This document shows, in pieces, positions 39,734 through 47,532 of a stretch of DNA of 64,000 nt. The stretch spans positions 5,934,001 through 5,998,000 of the forward strand of contig NZ_CP069396.1 in NCBI RefSeq assembly GCF_016887565.1, read 5' to 3'. Source of the DNA: Archangium violaceum. Its GTDB lineage: Bacteria; Myxococcota; Myxococcia; Myxococcales; Myxococcaceae. The notes below the pieces were generated by a model, which worked only from the letters and a program-made list of their open reading frames with translations, had not been told where the DNA came from and ran no database searches. Each line of letters begins with the position of its first letter. Position 1 is the stretch's first letter. Position numbers and translations under genes: made by a program.

Positions 39734-41209
39734 TCAGCCCGGCAACTTTGCCGCACCGCGCGTGTAGGTGGCGGAGCGCAGGAATGCGATCATGTCGAAG
39801 TCCGCGACGCTTTCCGGGGTCAGCGGCTCATAGGGGACAAGGGGATGCTTGCTGCGGGTCCGTATCGGAGGCACCGCGCCCTTATAGAGTCCTTTGCCGC
39901 GATGGGCCGGAATGAAGCAATCCGACTGCCGCGCCATCAACCGCGCCTCGATGCTGCCGGCCTCGGGCGCGCCGATGAGGTTGGCCTCGGACGTCCCCAG
40001 GGCTCCCCCGATCACGGCGAAACGCGCGCCGAACAGCTGGTCGAGATGCGCACCCGTCGGCCAGAATTCATACCAGGGCAGCTTCGTCCTGGTCCGCCGA
40101 AGATGGGCGCTGTGCAGGTAGACCAACACCTTTCCACGCGTCTTTTCGCGCTCGGAGATGTGGACGAGATACTCAGCGGCCATCGCGTCGCGCATGCCGA
40201 CAAGGTTGTCGAGCGACTCTCGCCGCGCCAGTGCCGCGTGAATGGCGAGAAGATGCTGGGCGACGGTGACGTGCTGCAGCGCCTCTCCAAAGGATTCGCG
40301 ATCGCTTTTGGCCACAAGCTCCGGGCGGCGCACGCTGAGTTCGGAGGCGAGCTCTTCCGTCGCCACCCGAAGCGCCGAAGCCCTGGGCGAAAGGCCGAAC
40401 TTCCCCGCATCGTTGGCGCCGGCCGGCGCGTCTCTGCCCACAATCTGCTGCGCGGTGTCGCCGCCCAAAATCCGCGTCAGGATCTCCTTGTGGACGACGG
40501 CGGCCGAGTCTTCCCAGTCCGCGTCCGCGCCCAGCAGCGGCTCCATGATGGTCTTGTGCCTGGCGGCGGTCACCGGGTCGACCGATCTCAGATAGGCGAG
40601 CGCGAATTCGAGCGCCTGCCGCGGACTTTCCGTCGCCTCGCCTTCCGACGGAACGGTCCCATAGAGGCTGAGCTTCACCGCATTCGCCGGATCGGAATTG
40701 TAGCGCTTCATCCACTCCACGAGTTCGCGATTGGCGGCATATTTCCCGGAGCCGTAGCTGAAACCCTTGTCTTCGATGGCCTCGTAAGTCGCCGATCCGC
40801 GGCCTGCGACATAGTCGTCGACGAGCCGCGCGCGCATGTAGTTGGTCTCGAGCGTGATGGCGCTGAAGCCATGGGCTTCGACGAGCCGCTGGAACAGGCG
40901 ATTGCGGAGGAGCAGGAATTCTTCGCCACCGTGCAGAGCCTCGCCAAAACCGAGAAGCGAAACCTGATCGCCGAGACGGGACATCATCCGGTCGACGGCG
41001 GCGCCGAAACTTTTGTCCAACGAAAACGGGAGCGCCTCGCGGGCGATCCATTCGTCTAGCGACGCGAACCTGACCGATCCAGCGGACGACCCGGACCGGG
41101 CGAAAGCGGCGCCAGGGGCCAGGGCTGCGAGGCCGAGGGCGGTCGTGGCCGCCAGGAATGATCGACGACCGAAATCTTGAATTTGTTCTTCCGGATTCTG
41201 CGTGCTCAT
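39734..41209 (-). CDS. Erythromycin-esterase-like protein with TAT signal
   Basis: 491 residues. Twin-arginine signal RRSFLAATTALGLAALAPG near residues 15-33, so a folded, exported enzyme. The body matches the erythromycin esterase/succinoglycan-biosynthesis (EreA-like) superfamily: LGFGEALHGGEEFLLLRNRL with the conserved Glu/His pair, AITLETNYMRARLVDDYVAG, and a later YLHSAHLRR with the catalytic-type His. Ere enzymes open the macrolide lactone ring, but many homologues have other substrates. The start codon at 41209 abuts the duplicated promoter and leader of the exporter operon, so the gene is predicted to be sigma-54 controlled. Confidence 0.83.
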   Translation of the reverse strand: MSTQNPEEQIQDFGRRSFLAATTALGLAALAPGAAFARSGSSAGSVRFASLDEWIAREALPFSLDKSFGAAVDRMMSRLGDQVSLLGFGEALHGGEEFLLLRNRLFQRLVEAHGFSAITLETNYMRARLVDDYVAGRGSATYEAIEDKGFSYGSGKYAANRELVEWMKRYNSDPANAVKLSLYGTVPSEGEATESPRQALEFALAYLRSVDPVTAARHKTIMEPLLGADADWEDSAAVVHKEILTRILGGDTAQQIVGRDAPAGANDAGKFGLSPRASALRVATEELASELSVRRPELVAKSDRESFGEALQHVTVAQHLLAIHAALARRESLDNLVGMRDAMAAEYLVHISEREKTRGKVLVYLHSAHLRRTRTKLPWYEFWPTGAHLDQLFGARFAVIGGALGTSEANLIGAPEAGSIEARLMARQSDCFIPAHRGKGLYKGAVPPIRTRSKHPLVPYEPLTPESVADFDMIAFLRSATYTRGAAKLPG

Positions 41210-41264
41210 GGAGTGCTCCAAGGCTGGCCAGCGCACCATCGCCGGCGACCTGGGCGACCCCATG

Positions 41265-41280
41265 AGCACCTCCCATGCCA
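41265..41280 (-). promoter_or_regulatory. Sigma-54 promoter candidate driving the esterase gene
   Basis: Identical 16 bp TGGCATGGGAGGTGCT on the minus strand, at the same position within the repeat as at 37764-37779. It faces the erythromycin-esterase-like gene, about 55 bp before its ATG. Confidence 0.78.
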
Positions 41281-41324
41281 ATGCCCCTCTCCCTCCTGAA
41301 AGGAGGCGGGGTGAGGGGGGCTGG

Positions 41325-41376
41325 CTGTCCGGACCTCCGTCACTCCCAGGGGGCGGGGTGCCGGGTTTCCGGACAG
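41325..41376. promoter_or_regulatory. Candidate activator binding sites, better-preserved copy
   Basis: CTGTCCGGAC (41325-41334) and TTCCGGACAG (41367-41376) are near-mirror arms of CTGTCCGGACAG. They lie about 45 and 87 bp upstream of the -24 element and between the divergent esterase and histidine kinase genes. Confidence 0.55.
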
Positions 41377-41486
41377 TGCCCCCCGTGGGGGCTGGCGGGC
41401 CCGTCTGGGCGAGGGATCACGAAGGGCGTGCATCCGGCTTGCAGCTCGGACGTAGGATGAAGGAGTCCGCCCCCCGAGGAGACGCC

Positions 41487-42839
41487 GTGAAACCCTCCCC
41501 CGCCTCCCCGCCACCGAGCGGCCTCGAGCAGGTGCAGCGCGAGGCCTTCGCCCGCCAATTCATGCGCATGGCGCGCATCCGCATCTACATGACGCCGCCG
41601 TCCCTCCTCCTCCTCTTCTATTTCCTCGTGCAAGAGCCGGCGGTCTGGCGCAAGTGGCTGCTCGGGGGGATGCTGGGACTCTGGTTGGTGATCGACGGCA
41701 TCGAGATTCACCACTACCTGCGCCGCACGCCGCGCCAGAAACTCAAGTTCACCTCCTTCATCGGCGTCGGCCTCCCGTTTCATTGGGGCATGCTCCTGGT
41801 GACGGGCGGGCTCGAGGGACCGCTCACGCCGGCGCTGCTCCTCGTGAGCTTCTTCACCACCCTCTTCACCACCACTCGAGGTGCGTGGGTTCTCGCGCTC
41901 TTGTATGTGGCGACGCTGTGGGGGCTGGCCGCGGTCTCCATCACCGGGGTGGTGCCGGACCTGCTGCCGCAGCTCTACGGGGGCGGTGCACGGGCCGGGC
42001 ACAATAACGCCCTGCTGCTGTCCCACGTGACGGTGCTGAGCGTGCTGGTGGCGTATTCCGCCGGCGGTGGCTCCATCCTGCGGGGCATCTTCCAGGGCAT
42101 GGTGAAGGACGCGCTGGCCGCGCGCGACGAGACGCTGCGCATCCACACCGAGGCCATCGACACGCTCACCCGGCTCAGCGGGGAGATTGCCCACGAGCTG
42201 AAGAATCCGCTGGCCAGCGTGAAGGGCCTGGCCACCATGGTGGCGCGGGACGTGGAGGGCAAGCCAGCCGAGCGTCTGGCGGTGCTGCGGCGCGAGGTGG
42301 ACCGGATGCAGGAGATTCTGGAGGGCTTCCTCAACTTCTCCCGGCCCCTGCTCCCGCTCAACGAGCAGCGCACCTCGCTGGAGGCGTTGTGCCGGCAGGT
42401 GGTGGAGCTGCACGAGGGCATGGCGGGCGAGCGGGGCGTGGGTCTGCGCCTCTTCGCCGAGCGGCCGGTGGCCGTCTGGTGCGATCCGCGCAAGGTGACG
42501 CAGGTGCTCATCAACCTGGTGCAGAACGCACTGGAGGCCGCCCCTCGCGGGAGCACGGTGGAGCTGGTGGTGCTGTCCGTGCCCGAGGGCGGCGGACGGG
42601 TGGAGGTGCGCGACCAGGGGCCGGGGATCGCGCCCGAGGTGCGCGGGCGTGTCTTCGAGCCGGGCGTCACCACGAAACTCCAGGGCAACGGGCTGGGGCT
42701 GGCCCTGGCGCGAGCGCTGGCGCGGCAGCACGGCGGCGAACTGGAGCTCCACCCGCGCGAGGGCGGCGGCTGCGTGGCCGAACTGGTGCTGCCCGCGAAG
42801 CTGCCGCCTCAGCAGTCGAGGACGGAGGCCATGGCATGA
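41487..42839 (+). CDS. Membrane sensor histidine kinase
   Basis: 450 residues. Five to six transmembrane helices in residues 25-200 (PPSLLLLFYFLVQEP, LLGGMLGLWLVIDG and others) with little periplasmic sequence, so sensing is probably within the membrane. HisKA box SGEIAHELKNPLASVKG with His236. HATPase motifs: N box QVLINLVQNALEAA, G1 VEVRDQGPGIAP, G2 GNGLGLALARAL. Start: GTG 41487 with GAGGAG 6 nt upstream is preferred over ATG 41457. Its stop overlaps the response-regulator ATG by four bases, so they form a coupled pair. It is predicted to phosphorylate the sigma-54 activator that controls the exporter operon. Confidence 0.9.
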   Translation: MKPSPASPPPSGLEQVQREAFARQFMRMARIRIYMTPPSLLLLFYFLVQEPAVWRKWLLGGMLGLWLVIDGIEIHHYLRRTPRQKLKFTSFIGVGLPFHWGMLLVTGGLEGPLTPALLLVSFFTTLFTTTRGAWVLALLYVATLWGLAAVSITGVVPDLLPQLYGGGARAGHNNALLLSHVTVLSVLVAYSAGGGSILRGIFQGMVKDALAARDETLRIHTEAIDTLTRLSGEIAHELKNPLASVKGLATMVARDVEGKPAERLAVLRREVDRMQEILEGFLNFSRPLLPLNEQRTSLEALCRQVVELHEGMAGERGVGLRLFAERPVAVWCDPRKVTQVLINLVQNALEAAPRGSTVELVVLSVPEGGGRVEVRDQGPGIAPEVRGRVFEPGVTTKLQGNGLGLALARALARQHGGELELHPREGGGCVAELVLPAKLPPQQSRTEAMA

Positions 42840-44194
42840 AGGCGCGAGTGCTGGTGGCGGACGACGACGCGGGCGTGCGCTACACGCTGCGTGGGCTGCT
42901 CGAGGATGACGGGTTCGAGGTGGAGGAGGTGGGGGACGGCGAGGCCGCGCTGCAGCGGCTGGCCGCCGAGCCCCCGGTGGACCTGGTCATCAGCGACCTG
43001 CGGATGCCGAAGGTGGACGGAATGGAGTTGCTGCGTCGGGGGCGCGCGCTCTCGCCCGTCCCGCGCGTCATCCTCATCACCGCGCACGGCAGCGAGCGGC
43101 ACGCGGTGGAGGCCATGAAGCTCGGCGCGCTGGACTACTTCCGCAAGCCCTTCGAGGTGGATGACGTGCTGGCGGTGGTGCGCCGGGCGCTGGGCACCCT
43201 TCGGCTGGAGGCGGAGAACGAGCGGCTGGCGAGTGAGGTGAACCTGCTGCGCTCGCTCGTCTTCGTCTCGCCGGCGATGAGCCGGCTGGCGCTGCTGGTG
43301 AAGCGGGTGGGGCCGCGCGACGTGACGGTCCTCATCACCGGCGAGAGCGGCACGGGCAAGGAGCGCATCGCCGAGGCGCTGGTTCGCGCCTCCGCCCGGG
43401 CGGACCGGCCCTTCGTGCGCTTCAACTGCGCGGCCCTCACCCCCGAGCTCGCCGAGGCGGAGCTGTTCGGCCATACCCGGGGGGCCTTCACCGGAGCGGT
43501 GCGCGCGCGGCAGGGCCTGTTCCGCGAGGCGGACGGCGGCACGCTGCTGCTCGACGAAGTGGGCGAGTTGGACCCAGCCGCCCAGGCCAAGCTGCTGCGC
43601 GTGCTACAGGAGGGCGAGGTGCGGCCGGTGGGGGAGGACCGGGCCTGGCCGGTGGACGTCCGCATCCTGGCGGCCACCCACCGAGACCTCGCGCAGCGGG
43701 TGAAGGAGGGACGCTTCCGGGAGGATCTCTTCTACCGGCTGAAGGTGGTGAACCTGCACGTGCCGCCGCTGCGGGAGCGGCCGGAGGACCTCGCCGCGCT
43801 GGCGAAGCACTTCCTCACGCGTTTCGCCGAGCGCTTCCACGTGCCGGCGGTGCAGGTGACGCCGGAGCTGATGGCGCGGCTGACGGCGTGGAAGTGGCCG
43901 GGCAACGTGCGCGAGCTGGAGAATGCGCTGGAGAGCGCGGTGGCCATGAGCCCGGATGGGATGCTGGACCTGTCGCTGCTGCCGGGAGGGCCGGGGCAGG
44001 AGCACCGCGAGGGAGCGCCGCGAGCGGGCCTCAAGGAGAAGGTGGAGGCGTACGAGCGGGCCCTCATCGTCGCCGCGCTGGAGGAGGCCCACGGCAACCG
44101 CAGCGAGGCGGCGCGGCTGCTGGACATCGGCCGCGCCACCCTGCACGACAAGCTGAGGAAGTACGGCCTGGCGCGCGAGGAGGAGGCGGAGTAG
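42836..44194 (+). CDS. NtrC-family sigma-54 response regulator
   Basis: 452 residues. Receiver domain with DDD at 9-11 and phospho-acceptor Asp54 (VISDLRMPKVDG), Thr/Lys switch residues (LITAHGS, FRKPF). AAA+ domain with Walker A GESGTGKE (169-176), the GAFTGA sigma-54 contact loop (216-221), Walker B GGTLLLDEVGEL and the R-finger region. C-terminal Fis-type helix-turn-helix (NRSEAARLLDIGRATLHDKLRKYG). All residues for sigma-54 activation are present. Coupled to the histidine kinase by an ATGA overlap. Probable targets are the duplicated sigma-54 promoters at 37764 and 41265 (inference from proximity). Confidence 0.95.
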   Translation: MKARVLVADDDAGVRYTLRGLLEDDGFEVEEVGDGEAALQRLAAEPPVDLVISDLRMPKVDGMELLRRGRALSPVPRVILITAHGSERHAVEAMKLGALDYFRKPFEVDDVLAVVRRALGTLRLEAENERLASEVNLLRSLVFVSPAMSRLALLVKRVGPRDVTVLITGESGTGKERIAEALVRASARADRPFVRFNCAALTPELAEAELFGHTRGAFTGAVRARQGLFREADGGTLLLDEVGELDPAAQAKLLRVLQEGEVRPVGEDRAWPVDVRILAATHRDLAQRVKEGRFREDLFYRLKVVNLHVPPLRERPEDLAALAKHFLTRFAERFHVPAVQVTPELMARLTAWKWPGNVRELENALESAVAMSPDGMLDLSLLPGGPGQEHREGAPRAGLKEKVEAYERALIVAALEEAHGNRSEAARLLDIGRATLHDKLRKYGLAREEEAE

Positions 44195-44223
44195 GGCGGC
44201 GCCGGTGGGGGCGGCCCGGATCC

Positions 44224-45144
44224 TCAGAACATGTGGACGAACACCAGCTTTCCGCGTACGTGCCCTCCCTCCATCTCCCGGTGGGCCTCGGGGGCCTCCG
44301 CCAGTGTGTAGGTCCGCTGGACGGGGACCCGCAGCTTCCCCTCGGTGTGGAGCGTCACGAGCTCGGCGAGTCTCGCGGCGGAGCGCTCGGAGCTGATCCG
44401 GCGGATGCCGAGCGTGTCCGCGAGCGGATGGAACGCGATCGTCCCGAGCCGTTGCCTGTCCTTCACGAGCGCGAGCGATGCGTGGAGTGCTTCCTCGGAG
44501 CCGACGGCCACCAGGGCCGCGTCCACGCCCCGGGGCGCGACGGCGCGCACCCGCTCGACGAGCCCGTCGCCGTACACCACCGGGATGGCTCCCAGCCCAC
44601 GCAGGTAGTCGTGGTTCCTCTCCCTGGCGGTGCCGATGACGGTCGCCCCCCGCGCCCTGGCGAGCTGCACGGCGAGCGACCCGACGCCACCCGCCGCGGC
44701 GTGGATGAGCACCGTGTCGCCCTCCCCAACGCCGAGCTGCGCGAGCGCGGTCGAGGCCGTCTGCCCAGAGGCCGGGAGCGCCCCGGCCTCCGCCCACGGC
44801 ATGCCCGCGGGTTTGCCGACGAGCTGCTCGACGCCCACCACCACGTGCTCGGCGTACGACTCGAGCACCGCCCAGCCGAGGACCTCGCTGCCGACGGTGA
44901 ATCCCGTGACACCCTCCCCGACGGCATCGACGATGCCGGCGAAGTCGTTGCCGAGGCGCTGGGGGAACTTCGCGGGCATCCGCTGGCGCATCGCGCCGCT
45001 CCGGAAGAGGCAGTCGAAGGGTTGGATTCCGGCGGCCTTGACCCGTACCCGGACCTTCCCGGCACCGGGCAGGGGAGGGGCTGTATCGATGAGGTGGAGG
45101 ACCTCCGGGGGACCGTATTCGGTGAAGACCAATGCCTTGCTCAT
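44224..45144 (-). CDS. NAD(P)H-dependent quinone oxidoreductase-type MDR protein
   Basis: 306 residues, medium-chain dehydrogenase/reductase fold without the zinc ligands, as in quinone oxidoreductases. Start MSKALVFTEYGPPEVLHL; GNDFAGIVDAVGEGV; Rossmann motif AAAGGVGSLAVQLARARGA near residue 150. It reduces quinones or enones with NADPH. Divergent from the TetR gene with a palindromic site between them, a standard arrangement for a regulator controlling a detoxification gene. Confidence 0.9.
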   Translation of the reverse strand: MSKALVFTEYGPPEVLHLIDTAPPLPGAGKVRVRVKAAGIQPFDCLFRSGAMRQRMPAKFPQRLGNDFAGIVDAVGEGVTGFTVGSEVLGWAVLESYAEHVVVGVEQLVGKPAGMPWAEAGALPASGQTASTALAQLGVGEGDTVLIHAAAGGVGSLAVQLARARGATVIGTARERNHDYLRGLGAIPVVYGDGLVERVRAVAPRGVDAALVAVGSEEALHASLALVKDRQRLGTIAFHPLADTLGIRRISSERSAARLAELVTLHTEGKLRVPVQRTYTLAEAPEAHREMEGGHVRGKLVFVHMF

Positions 45145-45194
45145 GGGGGGCTCCTGACATCCCCGGGAGCCCGCGGGCCCTCGAGGAGACACAA

Positions 45195-45217
45195 AAATAT
45201 CTAGTCGCTAGAAATTT
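45195..45217. promoter_or_regulatory. Palindromic TetR-type operator candidate
   Basis: TCTAG-TCG-CTAGA (45200-45212) is a perfect inverted repeat extended by AAAAT/ATTTT arms with one mismatched step. It sits in an AT-rich patch 51 bp upstream of the oxidoreductase ATG and 78 bp upstream of the TetR gene, in the divergent promoter. Confidence 0.72.
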
Positions 45218-45294
45218 TCTGTCAATGAAAGTTCAGGGGCGAGCGCGTTGCGGGGTGGGGCCCGCGGAAGTAGGTTCCGAATCCGAGGACGAGG

Positions 45295-45924
45295 ATGTCG
45301 AGCGAACCAGGGCTGAGAGAGAGGAAGAAGCGAGAGACGCGCCGGCTGCTCGCCGAGGTGGCTACCCGGCTGTTCGCGGAGCGTGGCTTCGACGAGGTGA
45401 CGGTCGCGGACATCGCGGCGGCGGCGAACGTGTCGGACAAGACGGTGTTCAATTACTTCGCGACGAAGGAGGACCTGGTTCTCAACGGCCGAGAGGAGAT
45501 AGAGGCCGAGCTCATCCAGGCCGTGCGCGAGAGGGAGCTCCGGGAGCCGGTGCTCGCGGTGGTTCGCCGGCACACGCTGGCGGTCGCGGAGCGGATGAAT
45601 GCGCTTCCGGCCGAGCGGCGCGCCGCCTTCCGCAAGGTCGTGCAGAGCACGCCGAGCGTGCATGCCCGCATCCGCCAGATGTCGCTCCAGTCCGAGGAGC
45701 AGCTCGCGCGGATTCTCGCGGAACAGACGGGCGCCTCGGCCATCGACCCGACCCCACGCGTGGTCGCGAGCATCATCGGCGTGCTGACACGGCTGGGCTA
45801 TGGCGTGACGGGGTGGCCCGAGGGAAAGCGCAGGAGCCACGCCGAAACCCTCGCGAGCATCGCCACGGCCTTCGACCTCTGCGCGCAGGGGCTGGCGGAG
45901 TATGGCGCGCGAGGGCAACCCTGA
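45295..45924 (+). CDS. TetR/AcrR family transcriptional regulator
   Basis: 209 residues. Classic N-terminal helix-turn-helix: RETRRLLAEVATRLFAERGF, VTVADIAAAANVSDKTVFNYF, ATKEDL. The C-terminal ligand-binding domain is divergent, as usual. Divergent from the quinone oxidoreductase and probably its repressor, acting on the palindrome at 45200-45212. ATG 45295 starts the conserved region. Confidence 0.93.
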   Translation: MSSEPGLRERKKRETRRLLAEVATRLFAERGFDEVTVADIAAAANVSDKTVFNYFATKEDLVLNGREEIEAELIQAVRERELREPVLAVVRRHTLAVAERMNALPAERRAAFRKVVQSTPSVHARIRQMSLQSEEQLARILAEQTGASAIDPTPRVVASIIGVLTRLGYGVTGWPEGKRRSHAETLASIATAFDLCAQGLAEYGARGQP

Positions 45925-45946
45925 GAGGAGAGAGGACCCCTCTCAG
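45921..45946. terminator. Hairpin terminator between convergent genes
   Basis: CTGAGAGG (45921-45928) and CCTCTCAG (45939-45946) form a perfect 8 bp stem that begins at the TetR stop codon and precedes the convergent lipoprotein stop. No T-tract. May serve both strands. Confidence 0.5.
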
Positions 45947-45966
45947 TAGCAGTCCAGGCCCCCCAT

Positions 45967-47352
45967 CTACTGGATGGGCTCGAGGACGATGACGCGAGCG
46001 TCGAGAGTCGCGTCGAGCACCGACACGGTACCGCTGGGGCTGATCCGTCCGATGATCCTGGCGCCGTCGCTCATACGGAGCGCGTTGAACGTCAGCTCTC
46101 CATCGGGAGCCGCGGCCATCTCCGAGACGTCGTACTCGCCCGGGGGCAGCAGATTCGAGACCGCATCCGTCGTGGCGTCGACCTTGATCAACAGAGGGGT
46201 GCCGTTCTTGTCGTTTCCTGACAGGTAGTAGGAATCACCGGTCTCGGCCACACGCTTCACCATCGCGAGCGGGAGTCCTTCCACCCGGCGCGGCGTCCCG
46301 GAAGGGTTGTAGACCTCTTGGACATTGGCGTCCCAGGTGCTCACGAGCAGGAGCCGGTTCGAGGTGCGGATCTGATAGCTCGACGTGGGAGAGAAGGCGT
46401 AGGTCGAGATGTCGGTCGTTCCATAGTCACCCACGGAGACGTTGTTGTTCGCATCGATGCCGAGGCGCTGGATGTGCTTCGCATCGAACGACCAGTAGGC
46501 GAACCGGCCTTCGAGGTCGACCCAGTAGGACGTCATCCCCGCGGGCAGGTTGAAGAAACCGCCGGACAACTTCTTGAGCCGGCTGACCTTGACCCGAGCA
46601 TCGCCCTGCGAATAGCCCGCGTAGAGGACGTTGCCGGCCGGATCGACCGCGAAGCCGAACACCTCCTCGTCGACGGGGGTATGGACCGTTCTCTTGATGG
46701 CGAGAGGATCCTGCACATCGAGGCGGATGAGCTGGACGACCGGGGAGCTGGCCCTGCCCTGGTCGTTGTCCCTGGCCAGGTAGTACAGATTGCCCGCGGT
46801 GTCCGACGTGACGGTTGGACTGTTGATGAAGTTCTGCTGCTGGGGCAGGGGATAGCCCGCGAGCTCCAGCGAGAAGGCGGTGCCATCACCCTTCGCGACG
46901 AGGTAACAGGCCTGTAGGTTGTAGATGTCACTTCCGAAGCAGACGATGACGTAGTCGCGGCTGGCATTGTAGACAGCCACCGGAGTCTGGATGTCCGTCA
47001 CCTCGAGACCCGCCTCGTCCCGGTAGGTGACTTCCTGGATCGCCCCGCTCTCCGTGATCTTGAACAGCTTGCGGGCCTGTACGGCGTCGCCATTGGAGAG
47101 CTGGTGGGCCGTCGACGTCTCCGCGACGAACAACGCCCGCGCGTTCACGACATTGATGGCCGACAGCCGAGAGACGTTGCCTCTTCCCGGCGTTGGCGGT
47201 TTCACATCCTCCGTGGCGGTGTCTCCCCCGCAGCCCCAGCAGAGCAGCGCGGCGAGCCCTACGGCGAGCACGGACAGGCCATGTCCCGACCGCCTGATGA
47301 ACATGGACGGTTCGGACTGGAGGATCGGCGACTTCTTCAGCGACTTCTTCAC
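45967..47352 (-). CDS. Lipoprotein with beta-propeller-like body, function unknown
   Basis: About 461 residues. A basic N-terminus (MKKSLKKS) leads to a lipoprotein signal with LLCWGC. The body shows repeated propeller-like strands (VFGFAVDPAGNVLYAGY, FAYWSFDAKHIQRLGIDANN, SPTSSYQIRTSNRLLLVST), similar in style to myxobacterial surface lipoproteins. No catalytic residues are apparent. GTG 47352 is preferred because AGGGG lies 8 nt upstream; ATG 47304 has no ribosome-binding site. Same strand as the YVTN-di-haem gene upstream (180 bp gap), and a functional link is possible. Confidence 0.7.
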   Translation of the reverse strand: MKKSLKKSPILQSEPSMFIRRSGHGLSVLAVGLAALLCWGCGGDTATEDVKPPTPGRGNVSRLSAINVVNARALFVAETSTAHQLSNGDAVQARKLFKITESGAIQEVTYRDEAGLEVTDIQTPVAVYNASRDYVIVCFGSDIYNLQACYLVAKGDGTAFSLELAGYPLPQQQNFINSPTVTSDTAGNLYYLARDNDQGRASSPVVQLIRLDVQDPLAIKRTVHTPVDEEVFGFAVDPAGNVLYAGYSQGDARVKVSRLKKLSGGFFNLPAGMTSYWVDLEGRFAYWSFDAKHIQRLGIDANNNVSVGDYGTTDISTYAFSPTSSYQIRTSNRLLLVSTWDANVQEVYNPSGTPRRVEGLPLAMVKRVAETGDSYYLSGNDKNGTPLLIKVDATTDAVSNLLPPGEYDVSEMAAAPDGELTFNALRMSDGARIIGRISPSGTVSVLDATLDARVIVLEPIQ

Positions 47353-47532
47353 GGTTTTTCCCCTCGGACGCGCGGCGCGCTGTTGGTGCAACAGCGTGGC
47401 GTCAGGCACGAGAGACTGGATGATGCGGTGGCGTCCATGCAAGTACCGACGTCCTCGGATCTCCAGAAACCCCGCCTCCGGTAGGTCCGGGGGCGGGGCA
47501 TGACGGGCAGGGGAGCCTGCCTCACTCGCCGG

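Larger units (their letters stand above)
41210..41470. repeat. About 260 bp direct repeat, copy 2 (between esterase and histidine kinase)
   Basis: Second copy of 37706-37966. The left end abuts the esterase ATG; the right end reaches the beginning of the histidine kinase gene, so this copy is probably the ancestral divergent promoter region. Confidence 0.9.

Noticed and set aside
41202-41486. Extended N-terminus of the histidine kinase through the repeat
   Set aside because: The extension is promoter DNA shared with 37706-37966, carries the sigma-54 site on the other strand, and lacks coding character.
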